Below are positions 11,101 to 21,546 of a stretch of DNA of 64,000 bases, piece by piece; position 1 is the first letter of the stretch; each line of letters starts with the position of its first letter. The stretch comes from Xenopus tropicalis (Eukaryota > Chordata > Amphibia > Anura > Pipidae), in the NCBI RefSeq assembly GCF_000004195.4, contig NC_030677.2:102328829-102392828 (forward strand), given 5' to 3'. A program made the position numbers and the translations under genes. The notes beneath the pieces are model-generated. The model did not search any database, was not told where the DNA came from, and saw only the letters and a program-made list of their open reading frames with translations.

Positions 11101-14100
11101 GTTGTTTCTGAAGTTGAACTTGAAATAACTGTTGTTGCTTCTGATGTTGTAATTTCTGTGGTTGTTGAGGCCTGGGTGGAATCAGTTGTTGAGGGAACTG
11201 TCGTTTCTGAATTTGAACTTGAAATAACTGTTGTTGCTTCTGATGTTGAAAATTCTGTGGTTGTTGAGGCCTGGGTGGTTTCAGTTGTTGAGGGAACTGT
11301 GGTCTCTGTGGTTGTTGAAGCCTGGGTAGTTTCAGATGTTGAGGGTACTGTCGTTTCTGAAGTTGAACTTGAAATAACTGTTGTTGCTTCTGATGTTGTA
11401 AATTCTGTGGTTGTTGTGGCCTGGGTGGTTTCAGTTGTTGAGGGAACTGTGGTCTCTGTGGTTGTTGAAGCCTGGGTAGTTTCAGTTGTTGAGGGTACTG
11501 TCGTTTCTGAAGTTGAACTTGAAATAACTGTTGTTGCTTCTGATGTTGTAAATTCTGTGGTTGCTGAGGCCTGGGTGGTTTCAGTTGTTGAGGGAACTGT
11601 GGTCTCCGTGGTTGTTGAAGCCTGGGTAGTTTCAGTTGTTGAGGGTACTGTCGTTTCTGAAGTTGAACTTGAAATAACTGTTGTTGCTTCTGATGTTGTA
11701 AATTCTGTGGTTGTTGAGGCCTGGGTGGTTTCAGTTGTTGAGGGAACTGTGGTCTCTGTGGTTGTTGAAGCCTGGGTAGTTTCAGTTGTTGAGGGTACTG
11801 TCGTTTCTGAAGTTGAACTTGAAATAACTGTTGTTGCTTCTGATGTTGTAAATTCTGTGGTTGTTGAGGCCTGGGTGGTTTCAGTTGTTGAGGGAACTGT
11901 GGTCTCTGTGGTTGTTGAAGCCGGGGTAGTTTCAGTTGTTGAGGGTACTGTCGTTTCTGAAGTTGAACTTGAAATAACTGTTGTTGCTTCTGATGTTATA
12001 ATTTCTGTGGTTGTTGAGGCCTGGGTGGTATCAGTTGTTGAGGGAACTGTCGTTTCTGAAGTTGAACTTGAAATAACTGTTGTTGCTTCTGATGTTGAAA
12101 ATTCTGTGGTTGTTGAGGCCTGGGTGGTTTCAGTTGTTGAGGGAACTGTGGTCTCTGTGGTTGTTGAAGCCTGGGTAGTTTCAGATGTTGAGGGTACTGT
12201 CGTTTCTGAAGTTGAACTTGAAATAACTGTTGTTGCTTCTGATGTTGTAAATTCTGTGGTTGTTGCGGCCTGGGTGGTTTCAGTTGTTGAGGGAACTGTG
12301 GTCTCTGTGGTTGTTGAAGGCTGGGTAGTTTCAGTTGTTGAGGGTACTGTCGTTTCTGAAGTTGAACTTGAAATAACTGTTGTTGCTTCTGATGTTGTAA
12401 ATTCTGTGGTTGTTGAGGCCTGGGTGGTTTCAGTTGTTGAGGGAACTGTGGTCTCTGTGGTTGTTGAAGCCTGGGTAGTTTCAGTTGTTGAGGGTACTGT
12501 CGTTTCTGAAGTTGAACTTGAAATAACTGTTGTTGCTTCTGATGTTGTAAATTCTGTGGTTGTTGAGGCCTGGGTGGTTTCAGTTGTTGAGGGAACTGTG
12601 GTCTCTGTGGTTGTTGAAGGCTGGGTAGTTTCAGATGTTGAGGGTACTGTCGTTTCTGAAGTTGAACTTGAAATAACTGTTGTTGCTTCTGATGTTGTAA
12701 ATTCTGTGGTTGCTGAGGCCTGGATGGTTTCAGTTGTTGAGGGAACTGTGGTCTCCGTGGTTGTTGAAGCCTGGGTAGTTTCAGTTGTTGAGGGTACTGT
12801 CGTTTCTGAAGTTGAACTTGAAATAACTGTTGTTGCTTCTGATGTTGTAAATTCTGTGGTTGTTGAGGCCTGGGTGGTTTCAGTTGTTGAGGGAACTGTG
12901 GTCTCTGTGGTTGTTGAAGCCTGGGTAGTTTCAGTTGTTGAGGGTACTGTCGTTTCTGAAGTTGAACTTGAAATAACTGTTGTTGCTTCTGATGTTGTAA
13001 ATTCTGTGGTTGTTGAGGCCTGGGTGGTTTCAGTTGTTGAGGGAACTGTGGTCTCTGTGGTTGTTGAAGCCTGGGTAGTTTCAGTTGTTGAGGGTACTGT
13101 CGTTTCTGAAGTTGAACTTGAAATAACTGTTGTTGCTTCTGATGTTGTAATTTCTGTGGTTGTTGAGGCCTGGGTGGTATCAGTTGTTGAGGGAACTGTC
13201 GTTTCTGAAGTTGAACTTGAAATAACTGTTGTTGCTTCTGATGTTGAAAATTCCGTGGTTGTTGAGGCCTGGGTGGTTTCAGTTGTTGAGGGAACTGTGG
13301 TCTCTGTGGTTGTTGAAGCCTGGGTAGTTTCAGATGTTGAGGGTACTGTCGTTTCTGAAGTTGAACTTGAAATAACTGTTGTTACTTCTGATGTTGTAAG
13401 TTCTGTGGTTGTTGAGGCCTGGGTGGTTTCAGTTGTTAAAGGTTCTGAAGTTGCACTTGAAGAAAATGTTGTCGTTTGTGAAGTTGTTGATTCTGTTGTT
13501 GTTGAGACCTGTGTAGTTTCAGTTGTTATGGGAACTGTGGTCTCTGTGGTTGTTGAAGCCTGGGTAGTTTCAGTTGTTGAGGGTACTGTCGTTTCTGAAG
13601 TTGAACTTGAAATAACTGTTGTTGCTTCTGATGTTGTAAATTCTGTGGTTGTTGAGGCCTGGGTGGTTTCAGTTGTTGAGGGAACTGTGGTCTCTGTGGT
13701 TGTTGAGGCCTGGGTGGTTTCAGTTGTTGAGGGAACTGTCGTCTCTGTGGTTGTTGATAGCTGTGTAGTTTCAGTTGTAGCGGATACTGTTGTTTCTGAG
13801 GATGTACTTAAAGGAACTGTTGTTGATTCTAATGTTGAAAATTCTGTGGTGGTTGAGGACTGTGTTGTCTCAGTTGTTAAAGGTACTGAAGTTGCACTTG
13901 TAGAAAATGTTGTCGTTTGTGAAGTTGTTGATTCTGTTGTTGTTGAGACCTGTGTAGTTTCAGTTGTTATGGGAACTGTGGTCTCTGTGGTTGTTGAAGC
14001 CTGGGTAGTTTCAGTTGTTGAGGGTACTGTCGTTTCTGAAGTTGAACTTGAAATAACTGTTGTTGCTTCTGATGTTGTAAATTCTGTGGTTGTTGAGGCC

Positions 14101-16342
14101 TGGGTGGTTTCAGTTGTTGAGGGAACTGTGGTCTCTGTGGTTGTTGAAGGCTGGGTAGTTTCAGTTGTTGAGGGTACTGTCGTTTGTGAAGTTGAACTTG
14201 AAATAACTGTTGTTGCTTCTGATGTTGTAAATTCTGTGGTTGTTGAGGCCTGGGTGGTTTCAGTTGTTGAGGGAACTGTCGTCTCTGTGGTTGTTGATAG
14301 CTGTGTAGATTCAGTTGTAGCGGGTATTGTTGTTTCTGAGGATGTACTTAAAGGAACTGTTGTCGATTCTAATGTTGAAAATTCTGTGGTGGTTGAGGAC
14401 TGTGTGGTCTCAGTTGTTAAAGGTACTGAAGTTGCACTTGAAGAAAATGTCGTTTGTGAAGTTGTTGATTCTGTTGTTGTTGAGACCTGTGTGGTTTCAG
14501 TTGTTGAGGGAACTGTGGTCTCTGTGGTTGTTGAAGCCTGGGTAGTTTCAGTTGTTGAGGGTACTGTCGTTTCTGAAGTTGAACTTGAAATAACTGTTGT
14601 TGCTTCTGATGTTGTAAATTCTGTGGTTGTTGAGGCCTGGGTGGTTTCAGTTGTTGAGGGAACTGTGGTCTCTGTGGTTGTTGAAGCCTGGGTAGTTTCA
14701 GTTGTTGAGGGTACTGTCGTTTCTGAAGTTGAACTTGAAATAACTGTTGTTGCTTCTGATGTTGTAAAGTCTGTGGTTGTTGAGACTTGTGTGGTCTCAG
14801 ATGTCGAGAGAACTGTGGTCTCTGTAGTTGTTGATGCCTGTGTAGATTCAGTTGTAGCGGGTTCTGTTGTTTCTGAGGATGTACTTAAAGAAACTGTTGT
14901 TGTTTCTGATGTTGTAAATTCTGTGGTTGTTGAGGCCTGGGTGGTTTCAGTTGTTGAGGGAACTGTGGTCTCTGTGGTTGTTGATTCCCGGGTAGTTTGA
15001 GTTGTAGCGGGTACTGTTGTTTCTGAAGCTGTACTTGAAATAACTGTTGTTGCTTCTGATGTTTTAAATTCTGCGGTTGTTGAGACTTGTGAGGTCTCAG
15101 TTGTTAATGCAACTGTGGTCTCTGTAGTTGTTAACTGTGTAGATTCAGTTGTAGCGGGTACTGTTGTTTCTGAAGTTGTACTTGAAATAACTGTTGTTGC
15201 TTCTGTGGTTGTTGAGGCCTGGGTGGTTTCAGATGTTGAGGGAACTGTGGTCTCTGTAGTTGTTGATCCCTGTGTAGATTCAGTTGTAGCGGGTTGTGTT
15301 GTTTCTGAAGATGTACTTAAAAAAACTGTTGTTGTTTCTAATGTTGAAAATTCTGTGGTGGTTGAGGACTGTGTGGTCTCAGTTGTTAAAGGTACTGAAG
15401 TTGCACTTGAAGATAATGTTTCTGTTTGTGAAGTTGTTGATTCTGTTGTTGTTGACACCTGTGTGGTTTCAGTTGTTAAGGGAACTGTGGTCTCTGTGGT
15501 TGTTGAAGCCTGGGTAGTTTCAGTTGTTGAGGGTACTGTTGTTTCTGAAGTTGAACTTGAAAAAACTGTTGCTGCTTCTGATGTTGTTAATTCTGTGGTT
15601 GTTGAGGCCTGGGTGGTTTCAGTTGTTGAGGGAACTGTGGTCTCTATGGTTGTTGATTCCCGTGTAGTTTCAGTTGTTGAGGGTACTGTTGTTTCTGAAG
15701 TTGTACTTGAAATAAATGTTGTTGTTTCTGATGTGGTAGATTCTACTGTTTTTGAGACTTGTGTGGTCTCAGTTGTTAATGCAGCTGTGGTCTCTGTAGT
15801 TGTTAACTGTGTAGATTCAGTTGTAGCGGGTACTGTTGTTTCTGAAGTTGTACTTGAAATAACTGTTGTTGCTTCTGATGTTGTAAAGTTTGTGGTTGTT
15901 GAGACTTGTGTGGTCTCAGATGTCGAGAGAACTGTGGTCTCTGTAGTTGTTGATGCCTGTGTAGATTCAGTTGTAGCCGGTTCTGTTGTTTCTGAGGATG
16001 TACTTAAAGAAACTGTTGTTGTTTCTGATGTTGTAAATTCTGTGGTGGTTGAGGACTGTGTGGTCTCAGATGTTAAAGGTACTGAAGTTGCACTTGAAGA
16101 AAATGTTGCTGTTTGTGAAGTTGTTGATTCTGTTGTTGTTGAGACCTGTGTGGTTTCAGATGTTGAGGGAACTCTGGTCTCTGTAGTTGTTGATGCCTGT
16201 GTTGATTCGGGTACTCTTGTTTCTGAAGATGTACTTAAAGGAACTGTTGTTGTTTCTGTTGAAAATTCTGTGGTGGTTGAGACCTGTGTGGTTTCAGTTG
16301 ATGAGGGTACTGTCATTTCTGAAGTTGTACTTGTTTCTGTAA
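5114..16342 (-). CDS. mucin-like gene, giant 3743-codon PTS-repeat exon
   Basis: One uninterrupted minus-strand frame of 11,229 bp (3 x 3743) encoding a Thr/Ser/Glu-rich domain with no cysteine seen. The acceptor TTATAG (AG at plus 16344-16343) is followed by two bases and then ACA GAA ACA AGT; an alternative acceptor 6 bp further in keeps frame. The donor lies after CCAG at 5114. Both ends are phase 1. The core is a 50-residue repeat made of TTVPSTTETTQASTTTE, FTTSEATTVISSSTSE and again the first 17-mer; by hand count it is 23 Thr, 9 Ser, 6 Glu and 2 Pro per 50. Both edges hold degenerate units such as TTFSSSATSVPLTTE and TTVPLSTSSETT. Such exons form the O-glycosylated stalk of secreted or membrane mucins; frog skin mucins have comparable low-complexity domains, but this repeat is not one I can assign. 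The first ATG, at 16316, is internal, not a start. Confidence 0.8.
6290..14760 (-). repeat. 150-bp tandem coding array, roughly 50-60 units
   Basis: The plus-strand landmark gtttcagttgttgagggtac recurs every 150 bp (for example 8041, 8191, 8341). Many neighbouring units are identical or differ by one base. Some units lack a sub-repeat, for example near 7650-7740, 9360-9420, 11200-11260 and 12050-12110, where a gtcgtttctgaa-type join replaces part of a unit. A variant block carrying gaagttgcacttgaagaaaa is interspersed at about 6190, 7130, 7920, 9610, 13445, 13890, 14430 and 15400. Every difference seen keeps the frame. Confidence 0.92.
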
Positions 16343-17029
16343 CTATAATTTAAAGATTGTTAATTTTTCAAAAGTAATTAATATTAATTATCATTTGGTT
16401 CCTGTCTTCCATTATATATATTATTATATTTCATTGAGTCTTTACTTTGTCTTTCATCTTAATATTGCTTACTTTCTTTAACTGCACTGTGATTATACAT
16501 ACATATATGTATGTGTACATATTTATGACTCATGTGATTTATTAAGTAATATTCCAACACAAATTGAAATTTGTCCTTTTATTTTTTATTATCTAGCCTT
16601 TTGCTCAGCAGATTTCTAGATTTTAATTTCAACAGCTATCTGTTTTTTAGGACCCAGTTTACCTTAGAATGAGTCAGTAGTTTGAATGAGATTAGAATAT
16701 TAACAGGAGAGAGCATGGAGTAATAACTACTAACAATAAAAATAAAAATTTAGCCTTCTAGAGCAATAGATTTTTGGCTGCTGTGGTCATGGAAGCTGAA
16801 AAGAGGTAGAATAACTACACTTAAATGAATGGTCCCTTCAAGTCATGAAGAAGATTAAAAAGTACAGACAATAATAAAATTGCTTTATGCATGAAGTGCA
16901 TACAAATAATAGTAGCTTTTATATATCATGATAATAATAATGAACATTAATAGCATGAAACATTAAGCATTTGTTTTGTATATAGAGAAGACCAATATTT
17001 CTATGTACGTCATATTTGTGCATTACGAT
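16343..17029. other. non-coding, nothing recognised
   Basis: AT-rich intronic sequence with short poly-A and ATAA-rich tracts. No repeat family, gene or clear structure is recognised before the hAT insertion at 17030. Confidence 0.5.
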
Positions 17030-17520
17030 TAGGGATGTAGCGAACCTGAAAAAAAAAATTTGCGGACCCGTTTGCGAACTTACGCCAAAACTCGCGAATA
17101 TTCGCGGACTTTGCGAACCCCATAGACTTCAATGGGAAAGCGAACTTTAAAAACTAAAAAAAAACTTTTCTGGCCAGAAAACTGATTTTAAATTTGTTTA
17201 AAGGATGCCACGACCTGGACAGGGGCATGCAGGAGGGGGATCAAGGGCAAAAACTTCTCTAAAAAATACTTTGTTGGCACAGCGTTGCGCCAAAAAAAAA
17301 ACGCAAGATATTCTAGCGAAAATACGCGGATTTTTTTCTGTCGCGCTAAACACCATGAAAACGGGATTTGCGGAAAAACGCCATGTGTGATTTGTGCGAT
17401 ATTTTTTGCGCCGATAAAAAAACCGCGGAAAACGCCGCGCAAACCCAAACTGCGAACATACGCTGAACCCCCGATGTTCGCGCGAATTTGTTCGCCGGCG
17501 AACAGTTCGCTACATCTCTA
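17030..17520. mobile_element. hAT-type MITE (TAGGGATGTAGCGAAC ends), 491 bp
   Basis: The left end TAGGGATGTAGCGAAC and right end GTTCGCTACATCTCTA are inverted repeats with one mismatch. The element is flanked by a perfect 8-bp duplication ATTACGAT (17022-17029 and 17521-17528), diagnostic of hAT-type insertion. The interior is rich in GCGAA/TTCGC words and unusually CpG-rich for the region. It has no transposase frame, so it is non-autonomous. Confidence 0.88.
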
Positions 17521-17537
17521 ATTACGATATAAAATGA

Positions 17538-17850
17538 ACCAGAATGCTTGGAACCTGGGGTTTTCCAGATATGGGGTCTTGCTGTAATTTGAACCTCCAA
17601 AACTTAAGTCTATTAAAAATCATTCAAATATTGAATAAACCCATTAGGCTTGTTTTGCCTCCAATCAGGATTAATTTTATCCTAGTTGGGATCAAGTACA
17701 AGGTTCTGTTTTATTATTACAGAGAAAAAGGAAATCATTTTCAAAAATTAGAGTTAATTGTTTATAATGGAAGTCTATGGGAGATGGCCTTTCTGTAATT
17801 CTGAACTTTCTGGAAATTAGGTTTCTGGATAAGGGATCCCATACCTGTAC
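17538..17850 (+). mobile_element. ATCCGGAA-type MITE, 5'-truncated copy
   Basis: It contains CAGAATGCTTGGAACCTGGG at the left and GGATAAGGGATCCCATACCT at the right, with the family core TTTTGCCTCCAAT and GGGATCAAGTACAAGGT. Related copies are at 20519-20841, 39555-39859 and 51304-51544. The expected left terminus (ACAGGTATGGGATC) is missing. The element begins within 10 bp of the hAT target duplication. Confidence 0.8.
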
Positions 17851-18366
17851 TATGTATTTATATTATGCATTTATATTATATATAATATAATATATTTATA
17901 TACTTTCCATTATTTAAATGAGGCATCAATACAAAAAGCTGTCATAATATCATGATTGTCTTAAGCTTTTATAATTTCTAGTACACTGTATTTTACACAT
18001 CACCGCAAGCTGTAATAACAGTTGGGACAAATGTATGTGCTTTATAGAAATTTATATAGAAATTGCATATATTATATAATAGACAAATAAGCATAACTGG
18101 AACCTTTCCCAGTGAAAATGTACTGTAAGTGCACTACAGCTGTCATATTTAATACACACGGGGGCAAATTTGCACCTCCTCAATAACCCATGGCAACCAA
18201 TTTAATATTTGCTTTTGTTACTGACTTTTAACAACACACATTATAATATTAATCACACACCTTAATCGCTTTAAAACAAGAGTGCATGAGTGCTATATTA
18301 TACATATTTGTTACTGTGCAACACTACACTTTATTCAGGAGTGCAACCACTACAGCAGTATCCACT
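17851..18366. other. non-coding, TATAA-rich, nothing recognised
   Basis: AT-rich sequence with a TTATATTATATATAATAT block near 17870-17900. The stretch near 18140-18200 resembles an old dispersed repeat (CCCATGGCAACCAA word) but is too diverged to assign. Confidence 0.4.
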
Positions 18367-18796
18367 TTAAAGGGCATGTCAACCCCAAAAATAATTTTTT
18401 GCATAATGAAAGAAAACATAATTCTAAGCAACTTTCCAATATGAAATAATTAAACATTTGTAGCGCTTTAAACGTTATTTGTAAATGTAATTGCTATTGA
18501 AAGCAGCATTTGCTGAACTCCTGGTTGTTACATTTTAAACAATGTTGCAAAGGTCTTGCTTCTCCAGCAATACAGGTCTGTCAGTCTGCTGCCTTGTTTT
18601 ACAGTGTTTCAACAGTCAGAGCCCCCAGGGCAGAGAATAGAAAGCAGAGGTAAGCACTGCTTCTAATGGCAAATATAAATATAAATAACTCAAAAACCAT
18701 TACAAACTTGTAATAAATCTATATTGCAAAGCTGCTTAGAATTTTGGTTTCTTTTATTAGGCAAAAAATTATATTTTGCATTGCCTTGTCCTTTAA
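18367..18796. mobile_element. T2-type MITE (TTAAAGG termini), 430 bp
   Basis: It starts TTAAAGGGCATGTCAACCCC and ends GCCTTGTCCTTTAA. TTAA target duplication and TTAAAGG termini are characteristic of the T2 (Kolobok-related) MITEs described in Xenopus. The interior is non-coding. Confidence 0.82.
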
Positions 18797-19189
18797 ATGC
18801 AACACTTGCTGTGTTAAATGTAAGGTATTATTAAGTTTAGATTAAAAAATGACTTTTTACATAGGTTGAAACTCAATTGTAAGATATTTATGGGGTCATC
18901 AATGGGGTTGAGGAGACATTTCTGACCAAATATAAAATTATAAAAAGTCTAATTTAGAAGAAGTCTAATTTATCAAATTTAAATTTCAGGAAATTTTTAG
19001 GAAATTCAGGAAAAAGTGCTGTAAAATAATGCTCCACCTTTTACAGCAATATATTACTTGGAGCTTCTTCACATTCATTATACAGTTTTGTAAATACATT
19101 TGCTTTTATACAGTGTAACAAGGCATACAAGTGGTGATTTGTGCTGTATTTTAACTTCACTTTTTTCACATAGCTTGAAAAATATGGCC
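18797..19189. other. non-coding, nothing recognised
   Basis: Short AT-rich spacer between two T2-type MITEs. The direct repetition around GTCTAATTTA (18950-18980) is too short to interpret. Confidence 0.4.
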
Positions 19190-19551
19190 TTAAAGGAGAA
19201 GGAAATGCTAAATCACTAGGGTGTGCCAAATTTTAGGCCCCCACCGATCCCTGGATGGTACTCCTCTTAGGAGACAACTGCACCGGCCTGGGGTAGATGC
19301 AGGTGACCAGTTTCCTTTCTTCTAATTTAGCAGCTATCCCAAGGCCTGCACATGCACAGTTGAGCGAAAAAGCCGGCTTTGTTGTTAAAGTTTGCTTTTC
19401 TTTCTACTGCGTATGTACCAAGACCTAAGGAGGAAGAGGACTGCTCACTCACGTACACCCTGGCCGGTGCAGTTTTCTCTGAGCAGGTGATTACAATCAC
19501 TGGGTGGTCTAACATTTTGGCTCCCCCCAGTGATTGTTCCTTTTCCTTTAA
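19190..19551. mobile_element. T2-type MITE, 362 bp
   Basis: The left end is TTAAAGGAGAAGGAAATGC and the right end TTCCTTTTCCTTTAA, with TTAA at both borders. A related element starting TTAAAGGAGAAGGAAAGG is at 29931, sharing the GGGTGCCAAAATNTTAGG word. Non-coding. Confidence 0.8.
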
Positions 19552-19814
19552 GTATATGATAAACATAACACTGAGTTTAGAAAAGGATCTTCTAACCACA
19601 AATGTTAGTATGTTTCCACTAATTTATTTAATTCAGTATCAAATATATAATAGTCACTGCATAATTGTCGTCTCACTTCCACAACACTTCAAAGAATAAA
19701 TACAATGTGCCAGGTTCTTAATCATGTAGCATAACAAGCCCAAACCTGTTTTGGCTGGTGAGTTACTTAGGGATTAGCCGTTTTCAATTGCATTACATCC
19801 TTATTTTCTAGAAC

Positions 19815-20233
19815 ATTGCATTTATTCTGTGCAGACCCAGTGTGTTGGAAGCGCATGAAAAATAAAAAATAAAAATACAAAATAGTGCAATATGTTTCAA
19901 AAGTTAATGAAACTGAAAAGAAAGAGTTATGCCTATAACTCTAAATAATGGCCATTATTTAGAGTTATAGGCATAACTCTTTCTTTTCAGTTTCATTAAC
20001 TTTTGAAACATATTGCACTATTTTGTATTTTTATTTTTTATTTTTCATGCGCTTCCAACACACTGGGTCTGCACATGTTTTAATACCCATCCAAGAGGGG
20101 TATTTTCTTTGGAGGAAGCAGCAGGAGATTTGAGCACCACGCTTATTGTCTACATTGAAGGCTGAAAGCAATTAAGCACGAGGACACCTATAGCGCTGAG
20201 TATCATTCACAAACCTTTATTGCATTTATTCTG
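19815..20233. mobile_element. foldback insertion with 15-bp target duplication and 248-bp perfect palindrome
   Basis: The direct repeat ATTGCATTTATTCTG occurs at 19815-19829 and 20219-20233, bracketing a 389-bp insert. The insert begins with a palindrome whose arms (19828-19951 and 19952-20075, 124 bp each) match perfectly with no spacer, centred on AATGG|CCATT. A unique tail (20076-20218) follows. A long target duplication plus terminal inversion suggests target-primed retrotransposition with a snap-back cDNA end. The element family is not recognised; a Penelope-like origin is possible. Confidence 0.8.
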
Positions 20234-20275
20234 CAGTCCAAGAGAACCTGTCTTGCCCAAAAGCCCTATTTATAA

Positions 20276-20372
20276 AGCCTGTATAACTGAGAAATAGTAT
20301 CAAAAATATATAGAGTATTCTTTGTAGATGCCTGTAAATCTTCCAGTCTTTTTTCTGTAAAACCCAGTATAA
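20276..20372 (+). repeat. about 100-bp segment duplicated at 24628-24745
   Basis: Both copies carry CCTGTAAATCTTCCAGTC, TTTTTTCTGTAAA and CCCAGTAT(A/G)AAGAATC in the same order. Similarity fades on both sides. It may be a dispersed repeat or an old local duplication. Confidence 0.6.
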
Positions 20373-20518
20373 AGAATCAAAGCCCTATGCTGACTCAGCA
20401 GGGCTGAACAATGGGAGAACCAAACACCCAATATGCCCTATGCCATTCACAGTTTATCCTGATATGTTGAATGGAAAAAGTGCCACACTCTGACTCACTG
20501 AATGAATGTTAATTGCAG

Positions 20519-20841
20519 TACAGGTATGGGACCTGTTATCCAGAATGCTTGGGACCTTGAGTTTTCCAGATAAGAGATCTTTCCACAATTTGATACTCCA
20601 TACCTTAAGTCAACCAAAAAATTATTAAATAAAGCCAATAGGATTGTTTTGCCTCCAATAACAATTAATTATATTTTAGCTGGGATCAAGTACAAGGTAC
20701 TGTTTTATTATTACAGAGAAAAAGGAAGCAATGTTAAAAATTAAAATTATTTGCTCATAATGGTGTCTATGTGAGATGACCTTTCAATAATTTGGAACTT
20801 TTTGAAAAATGGGTTTCCGGATAACAGATCCAATAACTGTA
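20519..20841 (+). mobile_element. ATCCGGAA-type MITE, near full length
   Basis: It starts TACAGGTATGGGACCTGTTA and ends GGATAACAGATCCAATAACT, imperfect inverted termini. The interior matches the copy at 17538-17850. Non-coding. Confidence 0.82.
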
Positions 20842-21546
20842 TTTTCAAAGAAAACAGTCAATTAGAGCAAATGAAATCTGTCAGAGATGAACAGCATGAA
20901 TGTATTCATTGCAGCTGCAGAAATAAATGTTAGCAAGAGCTCACCAATAAATTATTTCATACATAAACAATTAAAAAAAATACTGTTTATGAAAAAAGAT
21001 CCACTACAAACATTCACTACAGTTTAGCAGATTTTTATGAAAGTAATTCTCACCCTTTAAAGTTGTTGCCAAAAACACAGCAGCAAATAGCCAAAACCAC
21101 CTCCACAAAGATTTGTACTAGAATTGACAGTAAGTGTCTGTGTTTTCAGGGAACCATTGCTTGACAAGCCCTGGCACAGCTTGCAGGTGATTTCAAGCTG
21201 TCAAATGTAACCTTGCAATAATGTATTTCCTACTTTAAAATATAAGGATATTTGATCAATTTTCCTCAGAATTTCATGACCTTTATAAAAGTAACTGGTC
21301 TGCATATTGTACCTTTATATAGCCACACAATTCCCCTCTGACTTCTTTTTTAGTTATATTTCACCATTATTAACTACCTTATTCCTTTACAAAGAAATGG
21401 CCAAATATATCTTGAAGAAAACTCAGACATTTTAAAAGACCTATTTTTGCCATAAGAAGTAATTATATGGGATACTCATTTGGTGTTAGCAGTGAAATAT
21501 ACATGTGCAAAACAGCACATTCAAAAAAACATTTAAAAAAAACACT
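20842..21546. other. non-coding, nothing recognised
   Basis: Intronic sequence with no coding frame, repeat family or structure that I recognise. Confidence 0.45.

Noticed and set aside
1..16342. CRISPR array or bacterial surface-adhesin repeats
   Set aside because: The repeats are contiguous and coding without spacers. Introns with GT-AG borders and vertebrate transposons exclude a bacterial context.
5200..16353. Plus-strand Val/Ser/Glu/Trp-rich frames (3266 and 412 residues)
   Set aside because: These arise from the same tandem repeats read backwards. There is no plausible fold and no splice support.
17188..17600. Frames of 78-86 residues on both strands
   Set aside because: They lie within the hAT MITE 17030-17520 and its junction; no coding signature.
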